Source of the DNA: Streptomyces fagopyri | GTDB lineage: Bacteria; Actinomycetota; Actinomycetes; Streptomycetales; Streptomycetaceae | Reading direction: 5' to 3' | Assembly (NCBI RefSeq): GCF_009498275.1 | Contig: NZ_CP045643.1 | Location: forward strand, 1,550,001 to 1,614,000 | DNA: 64,000 bases | Shown here: piece by piece, positions 45,011 to 53,634 of the stretch | Layout: every line of letters begins with the position of its first letter | Numbering within the stretch: the stretch's first letter is position 1 | Translations under genes and position numbers: made by a program | The notes under the pieces: generated by a model | What the model was told of the DNA's origin: nothing | The model's input: the letters and a program-made list of their open reading frames with translations, nothing else | Database searches by the model: none

Positions 45011-45580
45011 CGGAGACGCAGCAGAAGGCGGCCAATTGGGGGTACGACCCCCGTTTCCGCAGCTCAGAGCGGACTCACCGAACATCCAAGGCCGCCTCGA
45101 ACGGACGCACTTGACGCCGCATCGGACCGGGCCGAGGCCCTTCGGCCCCCCTCGGACACCCCCCGACCCGGCCTTGCCGACACGCCACGAACCGGCGGGC
45201 CGGGTCCCGGTCACCCGCCTCACGGCCTTCGGCGGGGGACGGCGGCGCCCACGAAAGGGGAGCTGACGGGGCGCCACGCCAACCGGGAGAGGCGACGGGT
45301 GCCACCGGATGCGGCGGAGGTGACGGGGCGCCACGGGAAACGGAACAGGTGACGCGGCACCACGGGAAGCGACGAGATGACGGAGTGCCACACCGGGAGG
45401 CGAGGTGGCGGTGCGGTGGTACGCGAGGTGGCGGTGCGGTGGTGGTGACGGCGGCCCGGGACGCGGGGCTCCCGCCGCCCGGACACTTTTCCTCGCCGCC
45501 GCCGGGGGCCGCCGAGACCGCCGTACGACGTGGCACGTCACCCTCTCGTGAGGGGCCCGCCCGTACGCGACAAACGAAAA
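45011..45580. other. Intergenic region between paralogue A and helR, with a degenerate repeat array
   Basis: No gene. The central part contains five GACGGGGCGCCAC-like units (entered separately). Frames on both strands are Arg/Pro/His-rich translations of this repeat. Confidence 0.6.
45265..45391. repeat. Degenerate ~28-bp tandem repeat, five units
   Basis: Units start GACGGGGCGCCAC, GACGGGTGCCAC, GACGGGGCGCCAC, GACGCGGCACCAC and GACGGAGTGCCAC at 45265, 45294, 45322, 45351 and 45379, with spacing alternating 29/28/29/28 bp. A further degenerate GGTGGCGGTGCGGTGG pair follows to about 45440. Confidence 0.75.
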
Positions 45581-45607
45581 GGCAAGGGAGAATCCTCGTC
45601 CCTTGCC
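45581..45607. terminator. Hairpin just upstream of the RAE-like element
   Basis: GGCAAGGGA and its complement, 9-bp stem and 9-nt loop. It is 24 bp upstream of the RAE-like site and could insulate helR from upstream transcription. Confidence 0.55.
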
Positions 45608-45630
45608 ACTCTCAAGATATAGCGCACCGG

Positions 45631-45651
45631 GGGGCTTGCGGCAAGGTTCCC
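45631..45651 (+). promoter_or_regulatory. Rifamycin-associated element (RAE)-like site
   Basis: GGGGCTTGCGGCAAGG with the inverted repeat CTTGC-G-GCAAG (45635-45645). As remembered from the literature, the RAE is a ~19-bp conserved motif with this core upstream of rifamycin-responsive genes, including helR. Located about 220 bp upstream of the HelR-type gene, on a tract more AT-rich than average. Confidence 0.75.
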
Positions 45652-45654
45652 TTC

Positions 45655-45744
45655 ATGACGCAGAATCGCCGACCGAAGCCGGAAGCTGCGGAAATGGGAG
45701 ATTCATCAGGTGCATGGTTTTTCGTCAGATTATGGGCCTCATGA
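45655..45744 (+). CDS. Possible leader peptide between RAE and helR (29 aa)
   Basis: ATG at 45655, eight bases after AAGG, opens a 29-codon frame starting MTQNRRPKPEAAEMG and ending in TGA, inside the helR leader. Its stop overlaps another ATG (ATGA at 45741). Small and without known homologue; it could be a regulatory uORF. Speculative. Confidence 0.35.
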   Translation: MTQNRRPKPEAAEMGDSSGAWFFVRLWAS

Positions 45745-45873
45745 GGGTGCCGGACCGGCGGCGCGAGGCGCACGCGGGTCACGGCCGCGGGCGCTCGCCG
45801 TCGTAGCGGCCAAAGCGCGGGTGTGCGCGCCGTCGGACTCCGCGGGCGCGACCTCGGATCGGAGCTGACGGCG

Positions 45874-48027
45874 ATGGCTTCCCCGGCCACCAGCGCGTTC
45901 GACCTTCCCGACCACCTCTCCCTCAAGGCCGACCCGGCGCTGATCGCCGACGACGAGCGGCACTTCGCGGCCCTCGCGGAGAGCCTCGATCGGACGATCT
46001 CCGATCTGTCCGACCGGCTCGACGCCCAGCGCAGGGCACCCGGAGGTATCGGCCGGGAGGCGATGGAACGGGACATGGAGATCCACCGGCTGACCGGCCG
46101 TCTGCGCGCGCTGCGCCGTTTCGGTCTGGACCTGTGCCTCGGACACGTCGTCGGCGCGGACGACGCAGAACGTCTGTACATCGGACGGCTCGGTCTCACC
46201 GACGACGCGGGCCGTCGTCTGCTGGTGGACTGGCGCTCCCCCGCGGCCGAGCCGTTCTTCGCGGCGACCCACGCCCGTCCGATGGGACTGGCGAGCCGCC
46301 GCAGGTACCGCTGGACCCGTGAGCGGATCAGCGACTACTGGGACGAGGTGTTCACCGCGGACGGGCTCGAACGGCATGCCGCCCTCGACGACCAGTCCGC
46401 CTTCATCGCCGGCCTGGGCAGCGACCGGTCGCCCCGGATGCGGGACGTGCTCGCCACCATCCAGGCCGACCAGGACGCCATCATCCGGGCGGGTTCCCGG
46501 GGCGCCCTCGTCGTGGACGGCGGTCCCGGTACGGGGAAGACCGTCGTCGCCCTGCACCGTTCCGCCTACCTCCTCCACTCCGACCCCCGCCTCGGTCACC
46601 GTCGCGGCGGGGTGCTGTTCGTCGGTCCGCACCAGCCCTACCTGGCCTACGTCGCCGACGTCCTCCCCAGCCTCGGAGAGGAGGGCGTGCGGACCTGCAC
46701 GCTGCGCGACCTCGTCGCCGAGGGTGCCGGGGCGAAGGCCGAGGCGGACCCGGAGGCGGCGCTGCTGAAGTCGTCGGCGGACATGGTGAAGGCGATCGAG
46801 ACGGCCGTCGCGTTCTACGAGACGCCGCCCGCCCACGGGATGACGGTGACCACCCCCTGGTCCGACGTCCGGCTGAGCGCCGACGACTGGGCCGAGGCCT
46901 TCGAGGCACCGGGCCCCGGCACTCCGCACAACGAGGCGCGGGACCTGATCCGGGAGGAACTGCTGACGATCCTGACGGACAGGCACGACGCCGAGGTCCC
47001 GACCGGACTGCTCCGGAGGGCTCTGCTGCACGACGAGGAGCTGGTGGGGGCGCTCGACCGCGCGTGGCCGCTGCTCGAAGCGGCCGATGTCGTCGGTGAC
47101 CTGTGGTCGGTACCCGCCTATCTCCGGATGTGCGCTCCCTGGCTCGGCCCCGAGGACGTACGGAAGCTGCGGCGCGCGCCCGCCCAGGACTGGACCGTGT
47201 CCGACCTGCCGCTCCTGGACGCGGCGCGGCAGCGGCTCGGCGACCCGGAGGCGTCCCTGCGCGAGCGCCGCCACGAGGCGTCCGTCGCCGCCGAACGCGC
47301 GCGCAGGGCCGACGTCATCGACAGCCTGCTGCAGAACGTCGTGATCGACGAGAGCGAGGGCGCGTTGGGGATGCTGCACGGACGCGACCTCCAGGACACC
47401 CTGATCGACGAGACCGCACCGCCCGGCACCGAACCGGACCCCCTCGCGGGCCCGTTCGCGCACATCGTCGTGGACGAGGCTCAGGAACTGACCGACGCGG
47501 AGTGGCGGATGCTGCTGCTCCGCTGCCCGTCCCGGAGCTTCACGATCGTCGGGGACCGGGCCCAGGCCAGACGCGGGTTCACCGAGTCGTGGCGGGAACG
47601 GCTCGAACGGGTCGGGTTCGACCGGATCGACGTGGCCACCCTGGGCGTCAACTACCGGACGCCGGAGGAGGTCATGGCGGAAGCCGAGCCGGTCGTGCGC
47701 GCCGTGCTCCCGGACGCCAACGTGCCGACGTCCGTCCGCAGCAGTGGCCTGCCCGTCGTGCACGGACCGGTCGAGGATCTGGACTCGGTCCTCGGCGCCT
47801 GGCTCGACGCGCATGCCGAGGGCATCGCCTGCGTCATCGGCGATCCCGCGTTCCGGGCGACACCCCGCGTCCGGTCGCTGACTCCGGAGCTGGCGAAGGG
47901 ACTCGAGTTCGACCTGGTGGTGCTGGTCGACCCGGCGGCGTTCGGCGAGGGGGTGGGAGGAGCGGTGGACCGCTATGTCGCGATGACCCGGGCGACCCGG
48001 CAACTCGTCGTCCTCACCGGCTCCTGA
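45874..48027 (+). CDS. helR: HelR-type UvrD-like helicase, RNA-polymerase remodelling factor
   Basis: 717 aa. Superfamily-1 ATPase of the HelD/HelR class: N-terminal coiled coil (about 20-85, MERDMEIHRLTGRLRALRRF, key part EIHRLTGRLRALRR) that enters the RNAP secondary channel, Walker A GGPGTGKT at 216-223, Walker B-type VVDEAQELT, motif IVGDRAQARRG, VNYRTPEEV and a C-terminal YVAMTRATRQLVVLTG. HelR displaces rifamycins from RNAP and gives resistance. ATG at 45874 with GGAG nine bases upstream is preferred to 45823. The upstream RAE-like site supports the helR assignment over housekeeping HelD. Confidence 0.9.
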   Translation: MASPATSAFDLPDHLSLKADPALIADDERHFAALAESLDRTISDLSDRLDAQRRAPGGIGREAMERDMEIHRLTGRLRALRRFGLDLCLGHVVGADDAERLYIGRLGLTDDAGRRLLVDWRSPAAEPFFAATHARPMGLASRRRYRWTRERISDYWDEVFTADGLERHAALDDQSAFIAGLGSDRSPRMRDVLATIQADQDAIIRAGSRGALVVDGGPGTGKTVVALHRSAYLLHSDPRLGHRRGGVLFVGPHQPYLAYVADVLPSLGEEGVRTCTLRDLVAEGAGAKAEADPEAALLKSSADMVKAIETAVAFYETPPAHGMTVTTPWSDVRLSADDWAEAFEAPGPGTPHNEARDLIREELLTILTDRHDAEVPTGLLRRALLHDEELVGALDRAWPLLEAADVVGDLWSVPAYLRMCAPWLGPEDVRKLRRAPAQDWTVSDLPLLDAARQRLGDPEASLRERRHEASVAAERARRADVIDSLLQNVVIDESEGALGMLHGRDLQDTLIDETAPPGTEPDPLAGPFAHIVVDEAQELTDAEWRMLLLRCPSRSFTIVGDRAQARRGFTESWRERLERVGFDRIDVATLGVNYRTPEEVMAEAEPVVRAVLPDANVPTSVRSSGLPVVHGPVEDLDSVLGAWLDAHAEGIACVIGDPAFRATPRVRSLTPELAKGLEFDLVVLVDPAAFGEGVGGAVDRYVAMTRATRQLVVLTGS

Positions 48028-48410
48028 CGGCGCCCCGGACAGGGCGCGGCCGGGCAGGTGGACGGCCCGCCCCTTCGAGTGCACGGCCAACCCGGTTCCC
48101 TGGCACAGAAGTTGAAGATCGCCGAACGGAGCAGGAACACCGCTCCTTCGCCGTCGACGAGCGACAGGAGACCGGGCATCTCAAGTCCCTCGTAGAGGGT
48201 GGCCACTTGGCGGAGGGGACCGTCGGGCAGGGCGGCGGCCCTGACGAGGCAGTCCTTGGACAGCCGTGACGGTGCCAGGACTTGAGGATCGTTCAGCCGG
48301 TCCCCGCGCCGGTAGAGGCCTCGCGGGAAGGCGGCGTACGCCGACGCGCTGCCGGGGTACGCCGTCCGGCCTGGACTCCCTGACGGACCCGGCCCCGCCT
48401 TCTGGAGGTC
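48028..48410 (-). other. Intergenic region with a possible gene remnant
   Basis: After helR, GCGCCC-CGGACA-GGGCGC (48030-48047) may terminate it. On the minus strand, downstream of the CGNR stop, an open frame without a good start reads GLYRRGDRLNDPQVLAP and then YEGLEMPGLLSLVDGEGAVF and LLRSAIFNFCARE. The composition looks protein-like, not like a shadow frame, suggesting a decayed gene; the family is not recognised. Confidence 0.35.
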
Positions 48411-48998
48411 TCAGCCCCGCGCGGCCTTCCGGGAGCGGAAGGCCGCCGCCTTGACGCGGCCGCGGCACGCGTCCGAGCAGAAGTGGCGTACGGCGTTACG
48501 GGAGTTGTCGACGTAGACGCGGTCACACCGCGGTGCCGTGCAGACCCCGAGACGTCCGGCGAGGTCGCTGCCGAGGGCGAGGGCGAGGGCGGTGGCGCAT
48601 CCGGCGCTCCACCCCACGGAGAGGCTGTCGTCCGCGCCGTGGAAGTGAACCTGCCAGGGCTCGCCGTCGACGCGGTCGAGTTGGGGGCGGGCCCCGGTGG
48701 TGCGCAGCAGGCCGTTCACGAGTTCGGCCGCCCGGTCGGTGCGGCCGCTGTCGACGGCGTCGAACACCGCTCGCATCCGCCGGGCCGTCCGTGCGAGGTG
48801 GATCGCGTGCTCCGGCTCGACCGCGACGCGGTCGGAAGCGGGCGGTAGCGCGTCGTGGACGGCCCGCGGGAGCCGGTCGCCCTGCGGGGCGGTGTAGGGA
48901 CGGCCCTGGCGGGCGCCGTCGGTCAGAACGTTCACGAGTGAGACGGCCACATCCAGCAGCGTCGCCACGTGACCATCGAACATCACTTGACTGGTCAC
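48411..48998 (-). CDS. CGNR zinc-finger transcription factor
   Basis: 195 aa from a GTG at 48996-48998 (AGAAGGG five bases upstream); ATG at 49019 would add seven residues. N-terminal ABATE-type helical domain (DGHVATLLDVAVSLVNVL, key AVSLVNVLT) and a C-terminal CGNR zinc finger: CTAPRCDRVYVDNSRN with CSDACRGRVKAAAFR. In this protein the CGNR motif is NSRN. Usually a small DNA-binding regulator. Divergent from the MFS gene, and probably its regulator. Confidence 0.88.
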   Translation of the reverse strand: MTSQVMFDGHVATLLDVAVSLVNVLTDGARQGRPYTAPQGDRLPRAVHDALPPASDRVAVEPEHAIHLARTARRMRAVFDAVDSGRTDRAAELVNGLLRTTGARPQLDRVDGEPWQVHFHGADDSLSVGWSAGCATALALALGSDLAGRLGVCTAPRCDRVYVDNSRNAVRHFCSDACRGRVKAAAFRSRKAARG

Positions 48999-49017
48999 TC
49001 CTTCCCTTCTAGCGTCC

Positions 49018-50295
49018 ATGTCATCACCGACGATAGTCGATTCGTCGGTTACGGCGGCGGGGTGGGATCTGGTGCGGGGCGGAACGCGGTTGCCGCGAAC
49101 GGTGCGACTGCTGGTCGTGGCGCGCGCGGTGAACCGGCTGGGGGCGTTCTCCCTGTCCTTCCTCACCGTGCTCATCACGACGAGGTTCGGGGCCGGCGCC
49201 GCCGTCGCCGGGTGGGTGAGCGCCGCCTTCGGTGTCGCCACGATCCCGTCCCGGCTGGCCGGCGGGCGACTGGCCGACCGGATCGGCCGACGCCGCACGA
49301 TCGTGCTGGGCCTGACCGGGTGCGCGGTGGCGCAACTGGGACTTGCCACGGCCGGCAGCCTGGCGGCGGCCGCCTGCTGGGCCGTGCTGCTGGGCCTCGT
49401 CTTCGAGATCTACGAACCACCGAGCCAGGCGATGATCGCCGACGTCGTGGCGCCGGACGAGCAGGTCCGCGCCTACGGCCTGCTGAACGCGGCACTGGCC
49501 GCGGCGGGCATGGGCGCGGGACTTCTGGCAGCGGGCCTGGGCCGCTGGGACCTGCGCCAACTGTTCGTCGTCGACGCCTTCACATGTCTGCTCTGTGCCC
49601 TCATCGTGCGCCTGTGCCTCCCCGCGGACCGCCGCGTCGCGACGGTGACCGCCGCCCGTGCGCCCTCCGTCGCCCCGTGGCGCGATCGCGCGTTGCTCCG
49701 CATGCTCGCGGCCGGGACGCTGTTCGCCGCGGTCTACCTCCAGATCATGCTCACGCTCCCGCTCGCCCTGGACCACGAAGGGCTGAGCCCCGCCGACGCG
49801 GGCCTGTTGTTCACCGCCTCCGCACTCACCATCGCCGCGGGGCAACCGCTGACGCGGTGGAGGCGGCTGTCCACCCTCTCCGCGCCCGTCGCCTTCGCCG
49901 TCGGCCACCTGCTGCTGGCGGTGGGCCTCGCCGGGTACGGATTCGCCCACGGCCTGCTCGCCCATCTGGCCTCGACCGTGGTGTGGAGCGTGGGTGACCT
50001 GCTCCTCGTCGGCCGCGCCCACGCGGTGGTGGCGGGCCTGGCGCCGCCCGGCGGAAAGGGGCGCTACCTGGCGGTCTACGGCACCAGTTGGGGCATCGCG
50101 GGTGTCGCCGCCCCCTTGGTGGGGACGCAACTGCTCGAACACGCCGGGCCGGCGGGCCTGTGGGGCGTGATGGCGCTCGCGTGCCTGTTGCTCGCGGCAC
50201 TGCAACCCGCCCTGGTCCGGGCCGCCGCGCTCCCCCGCACCCACGGCGAACTTCGTTCGCGGGCAGCCGGGTTGCCGAGCGGGCCGGCCCACTGA
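49018..50295 (+). CDS. MFS transporter
   Basis: 425-aa, about 12 predicted membrane helices. Motif A-like loop GGRLADRIGRRRTIV between helices 2 and 3 identifies the major facilitator superfamily; the second half has ADAGLLFTASALTIAAGQP. ATG at 49018-49020 lies in a CATG shared with the opposite-strand ATG at 49017-49019. A GTG at 49072, preceded by GGTGGGA, has a better ribosome-binding site and may be the true start. A drug-efflux role is inferred. Confidence 0.87.
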   Translation: MSSPTIVDSSVTAAGWDLVRGGTRLPRTVRLLVVARAVNRLGAFSLSFLTVLITTRFGAGAAVAGWVSAAFGVATIPSRLAGGRLADRIGRRRTIVLGLTGCAVAQLGLATAGSLAAAACWAVLLGLVFEIYEPPSQAMIADVVAPDEQVRAYGLLNAALAAAGMGAGLLAAGLGRWDLRQLFVVDAFTCLLCALIVRLCLPADRRVATVTAARAPSVAPWRDRALLRMLAAGTLFAAVYLQIMLTLPLALDHEGLSPADAGLLFTASALTIAAGQPLTRWRRLSTLSAPVAFAVGHLLLAVGLAGYGFAHGLLAHLASTVVWSVGDLLLVGRAHAVVAGLAPPGGKGRYLAVYGTSWGIAGVAAPLVGTQLLEHAGPAGLWGVMALACLLLAALQPALVRAAALPRTHGELRSRAAGLPSGPAH

Positions 50296-50478
50296 CGCGT
50301 ACGGGCGCGCGGTTCCCGAACCGGTCAGGAATCCGGAGATCGCGACCCCGTATCTCGCCGCCGCACCCCAGGCCCGTATCGGCGGAGACTTCTCCTGTGT
50401 GGCCGTCCTCAACGCCGCGCGTCGCCACCGATCCCCGATGCGTCCTCCGGCGGTCACCGGCGCCCGGGTGGAGACGCC

Positions 50479-50515
50479 GGAGAACCCGGCCCGATTGCAG
50501 CGGGCCGGGTTCTCC
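50479..50515 (-). terminator. Terminator hairpin of the second Gly-rich secreted protein gene
   Basis: Perfect 15-bp stem (GGAGAACCCGGCCCG and complement) with loop ATTGCAG, 28 bp after the stop of the gene at 50543 and 184 bp after the converging MFS gene. Loop and stem resemble the terminator at 44151-44187. Confidence 0.8.
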
Positions 50516-50542
50516 ATGCGGTGCGGACGCCGTCCGAGAGGA

Positions 50543-51202
50543 CTAGTCGCGGTAGTCGCCGCCGCCGTCACCACCGCGGTCGCCGCCATCGTCGCCACCG
50601 CGGTCGCCGCCGCCGTTGCCACCGCGGTCGCCGCCGCGGCCGCCGCCGCCGTTGCCACCGCGGTCGTCGCCGCGGTCACGGTCGCCACCGCCGAAGTGGT
50701 GGTCCTCGACGACGCGGAAGCTGCCCACGACGCCGTCCTTGACCTTCACGCCACCGTGGACGCGGAAGGGCACGACACCGTTGCTGGAGCTCCACGGGCC
50801 GACCGTGGCGATCGGCGAACCGTTGTCGCAGGTCGCGCCACGGAAGACCTCGACGGTCCGGTGGCTGTCGTTACGGACGTTGAAGCTCCTGGAGCCGAGA
50901 CCGCTCACGACGGTGATGCAGCCCCAGGAGCGGGCGGAGTAGGAACGCTCGTTGAAGTCGATCCGGCCCTCGTAGTGACGACGGCCACCACGGTCGCCGC
51001 CGCCTCCTCCTTCGTTGCCCTTCGACTGGTTGTTCCCTTCCGTGCCCTTCGACTGCCCGTTGTCGCCGCCCGAGGGGGCGATCTGGTTGACGGTGGGCGT
51101 AGCCGTGGGGGCTGCAGTGGCCGAGGCGTAGGTGACGCCCGTGGCGACGAGGGCCGTAGCGGCCGCAACGGCGGCAGTCACGGCAATGTTGCGCGTGGTC
51201 AT
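50543..51202 (-). CDS. Secreted Gly/Asp-rich protein, paralogue B
   Basis: 219 aa. Signal peptide MTTRNIAVTAAVAAAT-like, short Gly/Lys/Asn-rich linker, the same core domain as paralogue A (GRIDFNERSYSARSWGC, VFRGATCDNGSP, GSFRVVED) and then a C-terminal Gly/Asp/Arg tail (GGNGGGDRGGD repeats). In paralogue A the repeat lies before the domain; here it lies after it. ATG at 51200-51202 with AGGGA upstream. Probably secreted or wall-associated; function unknown. Confidence 0.82.
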   Translation of the reverse strand: MTTRNIAVTAAVAAATALVATGVTYASATAAPTATPTVNQIAPSGGDNGQSKGTEGNNQSKGNEGGGGGDRGGRRHYEGRIDFNERSYSARSWGCITVVSGLGSRSFNVRNDSHRTVEVFRGATCDNGSPIATVGPWSSSNGVVPFRVHGGVKVKDGVVGSFRVVEDHHFGGGDRDRGDDRGGNGGGGRGGDRGGNGGGDRGGDDGGDRGGDGGGDYRD

Positions 51203-51295
51203 GTCACTCTTCCCTATCTCTGAGACGTCGGCCAAGCAGCCGATCTGTGGTTGAAATTACCGATAATCCCTTTATCTGCCGTATTCGACACGCGG
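51203..51295 (-). promoter_or_regulatory. Conserved leader/promoter of Gly-rich paralogue B
   Basis: On the minus strand: ATAAAGGGATTATCGGTAAT, CGGCTGCTTGGCCGACGTCT and CAGAGATAGGG align base by base with the leader of paralogue A, with about one difference in five or six, in a block of about 80 bp. Confidence 0.7.
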
Positions 51296-52055
51296 TAGAT
51301 TCGACATCAGAAATCCGATTGGCGTACGGAACAGCGGTCCGGCGTGCCCAGAAGGCGCCGGACATACGCGAAATGCGGCCCATGACCCGTGCGGGGGCGC
51401 CGCGTCGGCGAAGAAGCCGCTGTCCTGCCCCACTTCGGACCGGCCCGGGGGTCCGTACCGACCACTCCGGACCCCGGAACGGGGAGGACAACGGCTTCTG
51501 GGGGACCACGGGCCCCTCCGGGTCGGGCATACCGGCCGGGGTCGGACACCTCCAGGTCGGGCGCGCCCGCCGGGGTCGGACACCGCCAGGTCGCTCACCC
51601 CGGCGCCGGGGACCGGGTCGACGGCACGGGACGGGACGGGACGGATCGGCGGGCGGGGCCACGTGCCGGATCCGCACGGCACCTGGCCCCGCCCGCCGCC
51701 CGCCGCACCGAGGGCCTCACGGCAGGACCCGGAGCACGTCGCCGACCCCGGGCCGGAACCAGTGACCGGGGGAGTCGCCACGTACGCGTGCCGCTGTCGG
51801 CGTACGGATCGCACGGGGACGCGGAACCGCCGGTGGACACCGCCCGGGTGGCCGTCGAGGCGATCCGCGCGCGAGAGCGAGAGCCGGCCCTCGGCGGGCG
51901 CGGTCCTCGCCGGGCGGGCGGCGCCGGCCGCGGAACCGCCGCCGGAGGCAAGGGCACGCGGCGGGGCGCCCACGTCCCCGTGACCCGGACGCCGTCGTCG
52001 AGTGGCGCCCCATTGCGGCCGGTCGCCCGCGGAGCAACCGGCACGGCAGGGGGCG
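51296..52055. other. 760-bp region without a convincing gene
   Basis: Between the leader of paralogue B and the dehydrogenase gene. Contains a direct repeat of about 33 bp near 51530-51600 (each unit has CCGGGGTCGGACACC followed by CCAGGTCG). Frames on both strands are low-complexity. Confidence 0.5.
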
Positions 52056-53633
52056 TCAGTCCTGGGTGAGGTGGCCGTCGACCAGGCGCCACAGGCCCAG
52101 GGGGTTGTCCGCGGCCAGCGCGTCCGGCAGCAGCGCGTCGGGGAAGCCCTGATAGGTGACGGGCCTCAGGAAACGGTCGATGGACGTCATACCGACCGAG
52201 GTGAAGCGGCTGTCGGTGGTGGCCGGGAAGGGGCCACCGTGGATGGTCGCGTGTCCGACCTCCTGCGGGTGGGCGAACGCGTTCACCACGATCCGGCCGG
52301 TACGCCGTTCCAGGATCGGCAGCAGTCGTGCCGCGTCACCGTGGTCGGCCTCGTCGAGGTGCATCGTCGCCGACAACTGGCCGCGGAAGGTCCGGGCCAC
52401 CGCGAGGAGTTGGGCCATGTCGGTCAGACGCACCAGCAGCGCCGCCGGTCCGAAGACCTCCTCGGCCAGGCCGGGATCCGCCAGGAACCGCTCCCCGTCG
52501 ACCTCCAGCAGTCGCGAGCGCCCCTCCCAGGGACCCTGGGGCTCCAGGCCCTCGGTGAGGGTCTCGGCACCCGACTCGCCCAGTCGCCGCACGCCCTGGT
52601 CGTAGGCGTCGTGGATGCCCGGGGTCAGCATGGTGCGCGCGCCCATGGCGTTCACCCGTGCCGCGGCCGCCTCGCGCATCTCGGCGTAGCCCGGTCCGTC
52701 GACGGCGAGGAGGACGGCGGGTTTCAGGCAGGCCTGGCCGACGTTGACGAGCATGCGTTCGGCGAACCCGTCGCCGGTCTCGGCGCCGCGCGCCGCGAGC
52801 GCCGCCGGCAGCACGAAGGTGGGGTTGACGCTGGTCATCTCGGCGAAGACCGGGATCGGGTCCGGACGCGACTGAGCCCGCCGGTACAGCGCCATGCCAC
52901 CGCGCTCGGAGCCGGTGAAGGTCACCGCTTTGATCAGCGGGTGGTCCACCAGCGCCTCACCGATCTCGTTGCCCGCGCCCCGCACCATGGAGAACACGCC
53001 CTCGTGCAGCCCCGAGTCGATGACCGCGGCGCGGATGGCGCGCGCCTGGAGCTCCGAGGCACCCGGGTGCGCGTTGTGGGCCTTGAGGACGACCGGGGCG
53101 CCCGCCGCCAGCGCGGAGGCGGTGTCGCCGCCGGCGACGGAGTACGAGATGGGGAAGTTGCTCGCGCCGAAGACGGCGACCGGGCCGATGGCGATCTTCT
53201 GCAGCCGGTGGTCCATCCGCGGCCGCGGCTGCCGCTCGGGCTGGGCCGGGTCGACGGCGGCGTCGCGGAAGCGGCCCGCGCGCACCACGTCGGCGAACTG
53301 CCGGAACTGGGACGCGGCCTTCGCCGTCTCGCCCTGGAGTTGCGCCACGGGCAGGCCGGTCTCCAGGGCCGCCCGCTCGGCCAGTTCCCGGTCGACCCCG
53401 TCCAGCCGGTCCGCGATCAGGTCGAGGAACGCGGCGCGTTCCTTCGGTCCGGTGCGGTTGTAGCTGTCGAAGGCCTCGTCGGCCAGGCGCGCGGCACGGT
53501 CGACCTCGGCCGGGCCGCCGAACGCGAACTCCGGTCCGACGTACTGCCCCGTCGTGGGGTCGAGTGCCTTCATCGTGCCGGCGGATGCCGGGACGTCCGA
53601 CGAACCGATCAGCAGGTGTCCGGTCAGTGTCAT
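52056..53633 (-). CDS. Aldehyde dehydrogenase, alpha-ketoglutaric semialdehyde (2,5-dioxovalerate) type
   Basis: 525 aa, the length of the NADP+-dependent KGSADH subgroup. Catalytic Cys302 in NVGQACLKP and general-base Glu265 in VFAEMTSVNP; FGASNFPISYSVAGGDTASA is the subgroup cofactor region (key part FGASNFPISYS). Oxidises 2,5-dioxopentanoate to 2-oxoglutarate in pentose, hydroxyproline or glucarate breakdown. It starts 1 nt after the isochorismatase stop, so the two are one operon, probably under the TetR regulator at 55050. Cys-to-Lys spacing is normal; the usual Thr after Cys is Leu. Confidence 0.9.
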   Translation of the reverse strand: MTLTGHLLIGSSDVPASAGTMKALDPTTGQYVGPEFAFGGPAEVDRAARLADEAFDSYNRTGPKERAAFLDLIADRLDGVDRELAERAALETGLPVAQLQGETAKAASQFRQFADVVRAGRFRDAAVDPAQPERQPRPRMDHRLQKIAIGPVAVFGASNFPISYSVAGGDTASALAAGAPVVLKAHNAHPGASELQARAIRAAVIDSGLHEGVFSMVRGAGNEIGEALVDHPLIKAVTFTGSERGGMALYRRAQSRPDPIPVFAEMTSVNPTFVLPAALAARGAETGDGFAERMLVNVGQACLKPAVLLAVDGPGYAEMREAAAARVNAMGARTMLTPGIHDAYDQGVRRLGESGAETLTEGLEPQGPWEGRSRLLEVDGERFLADPGLAEEVFGPAALLVRLTDMAQLLAVARTFRGQLSATMHLDEADHGDAARLLPILERRTGRIVVNAFAHPQEVGHATIHGGPFPATTDSRFTSVGMTSIDRFLRPVTYQGFPDALLPDALAADNPLGLWRLVDGHLTQD

Positions 53634-53634
53634 C

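Noticed and set aside
45265..45440. Possible CRISPR array upstream of helR
   Set aside because: Repeats are too degenerate and short, with related sequence between them and no cas genes.
51389..52069. 226-codon plus-strand ORF between paralogue B and the dehydrogenase
   Set aside because: Arg/Gly/Pro-rich, no family resemblance, no ribosome-binding site, and equally long frames exist on the other strand.
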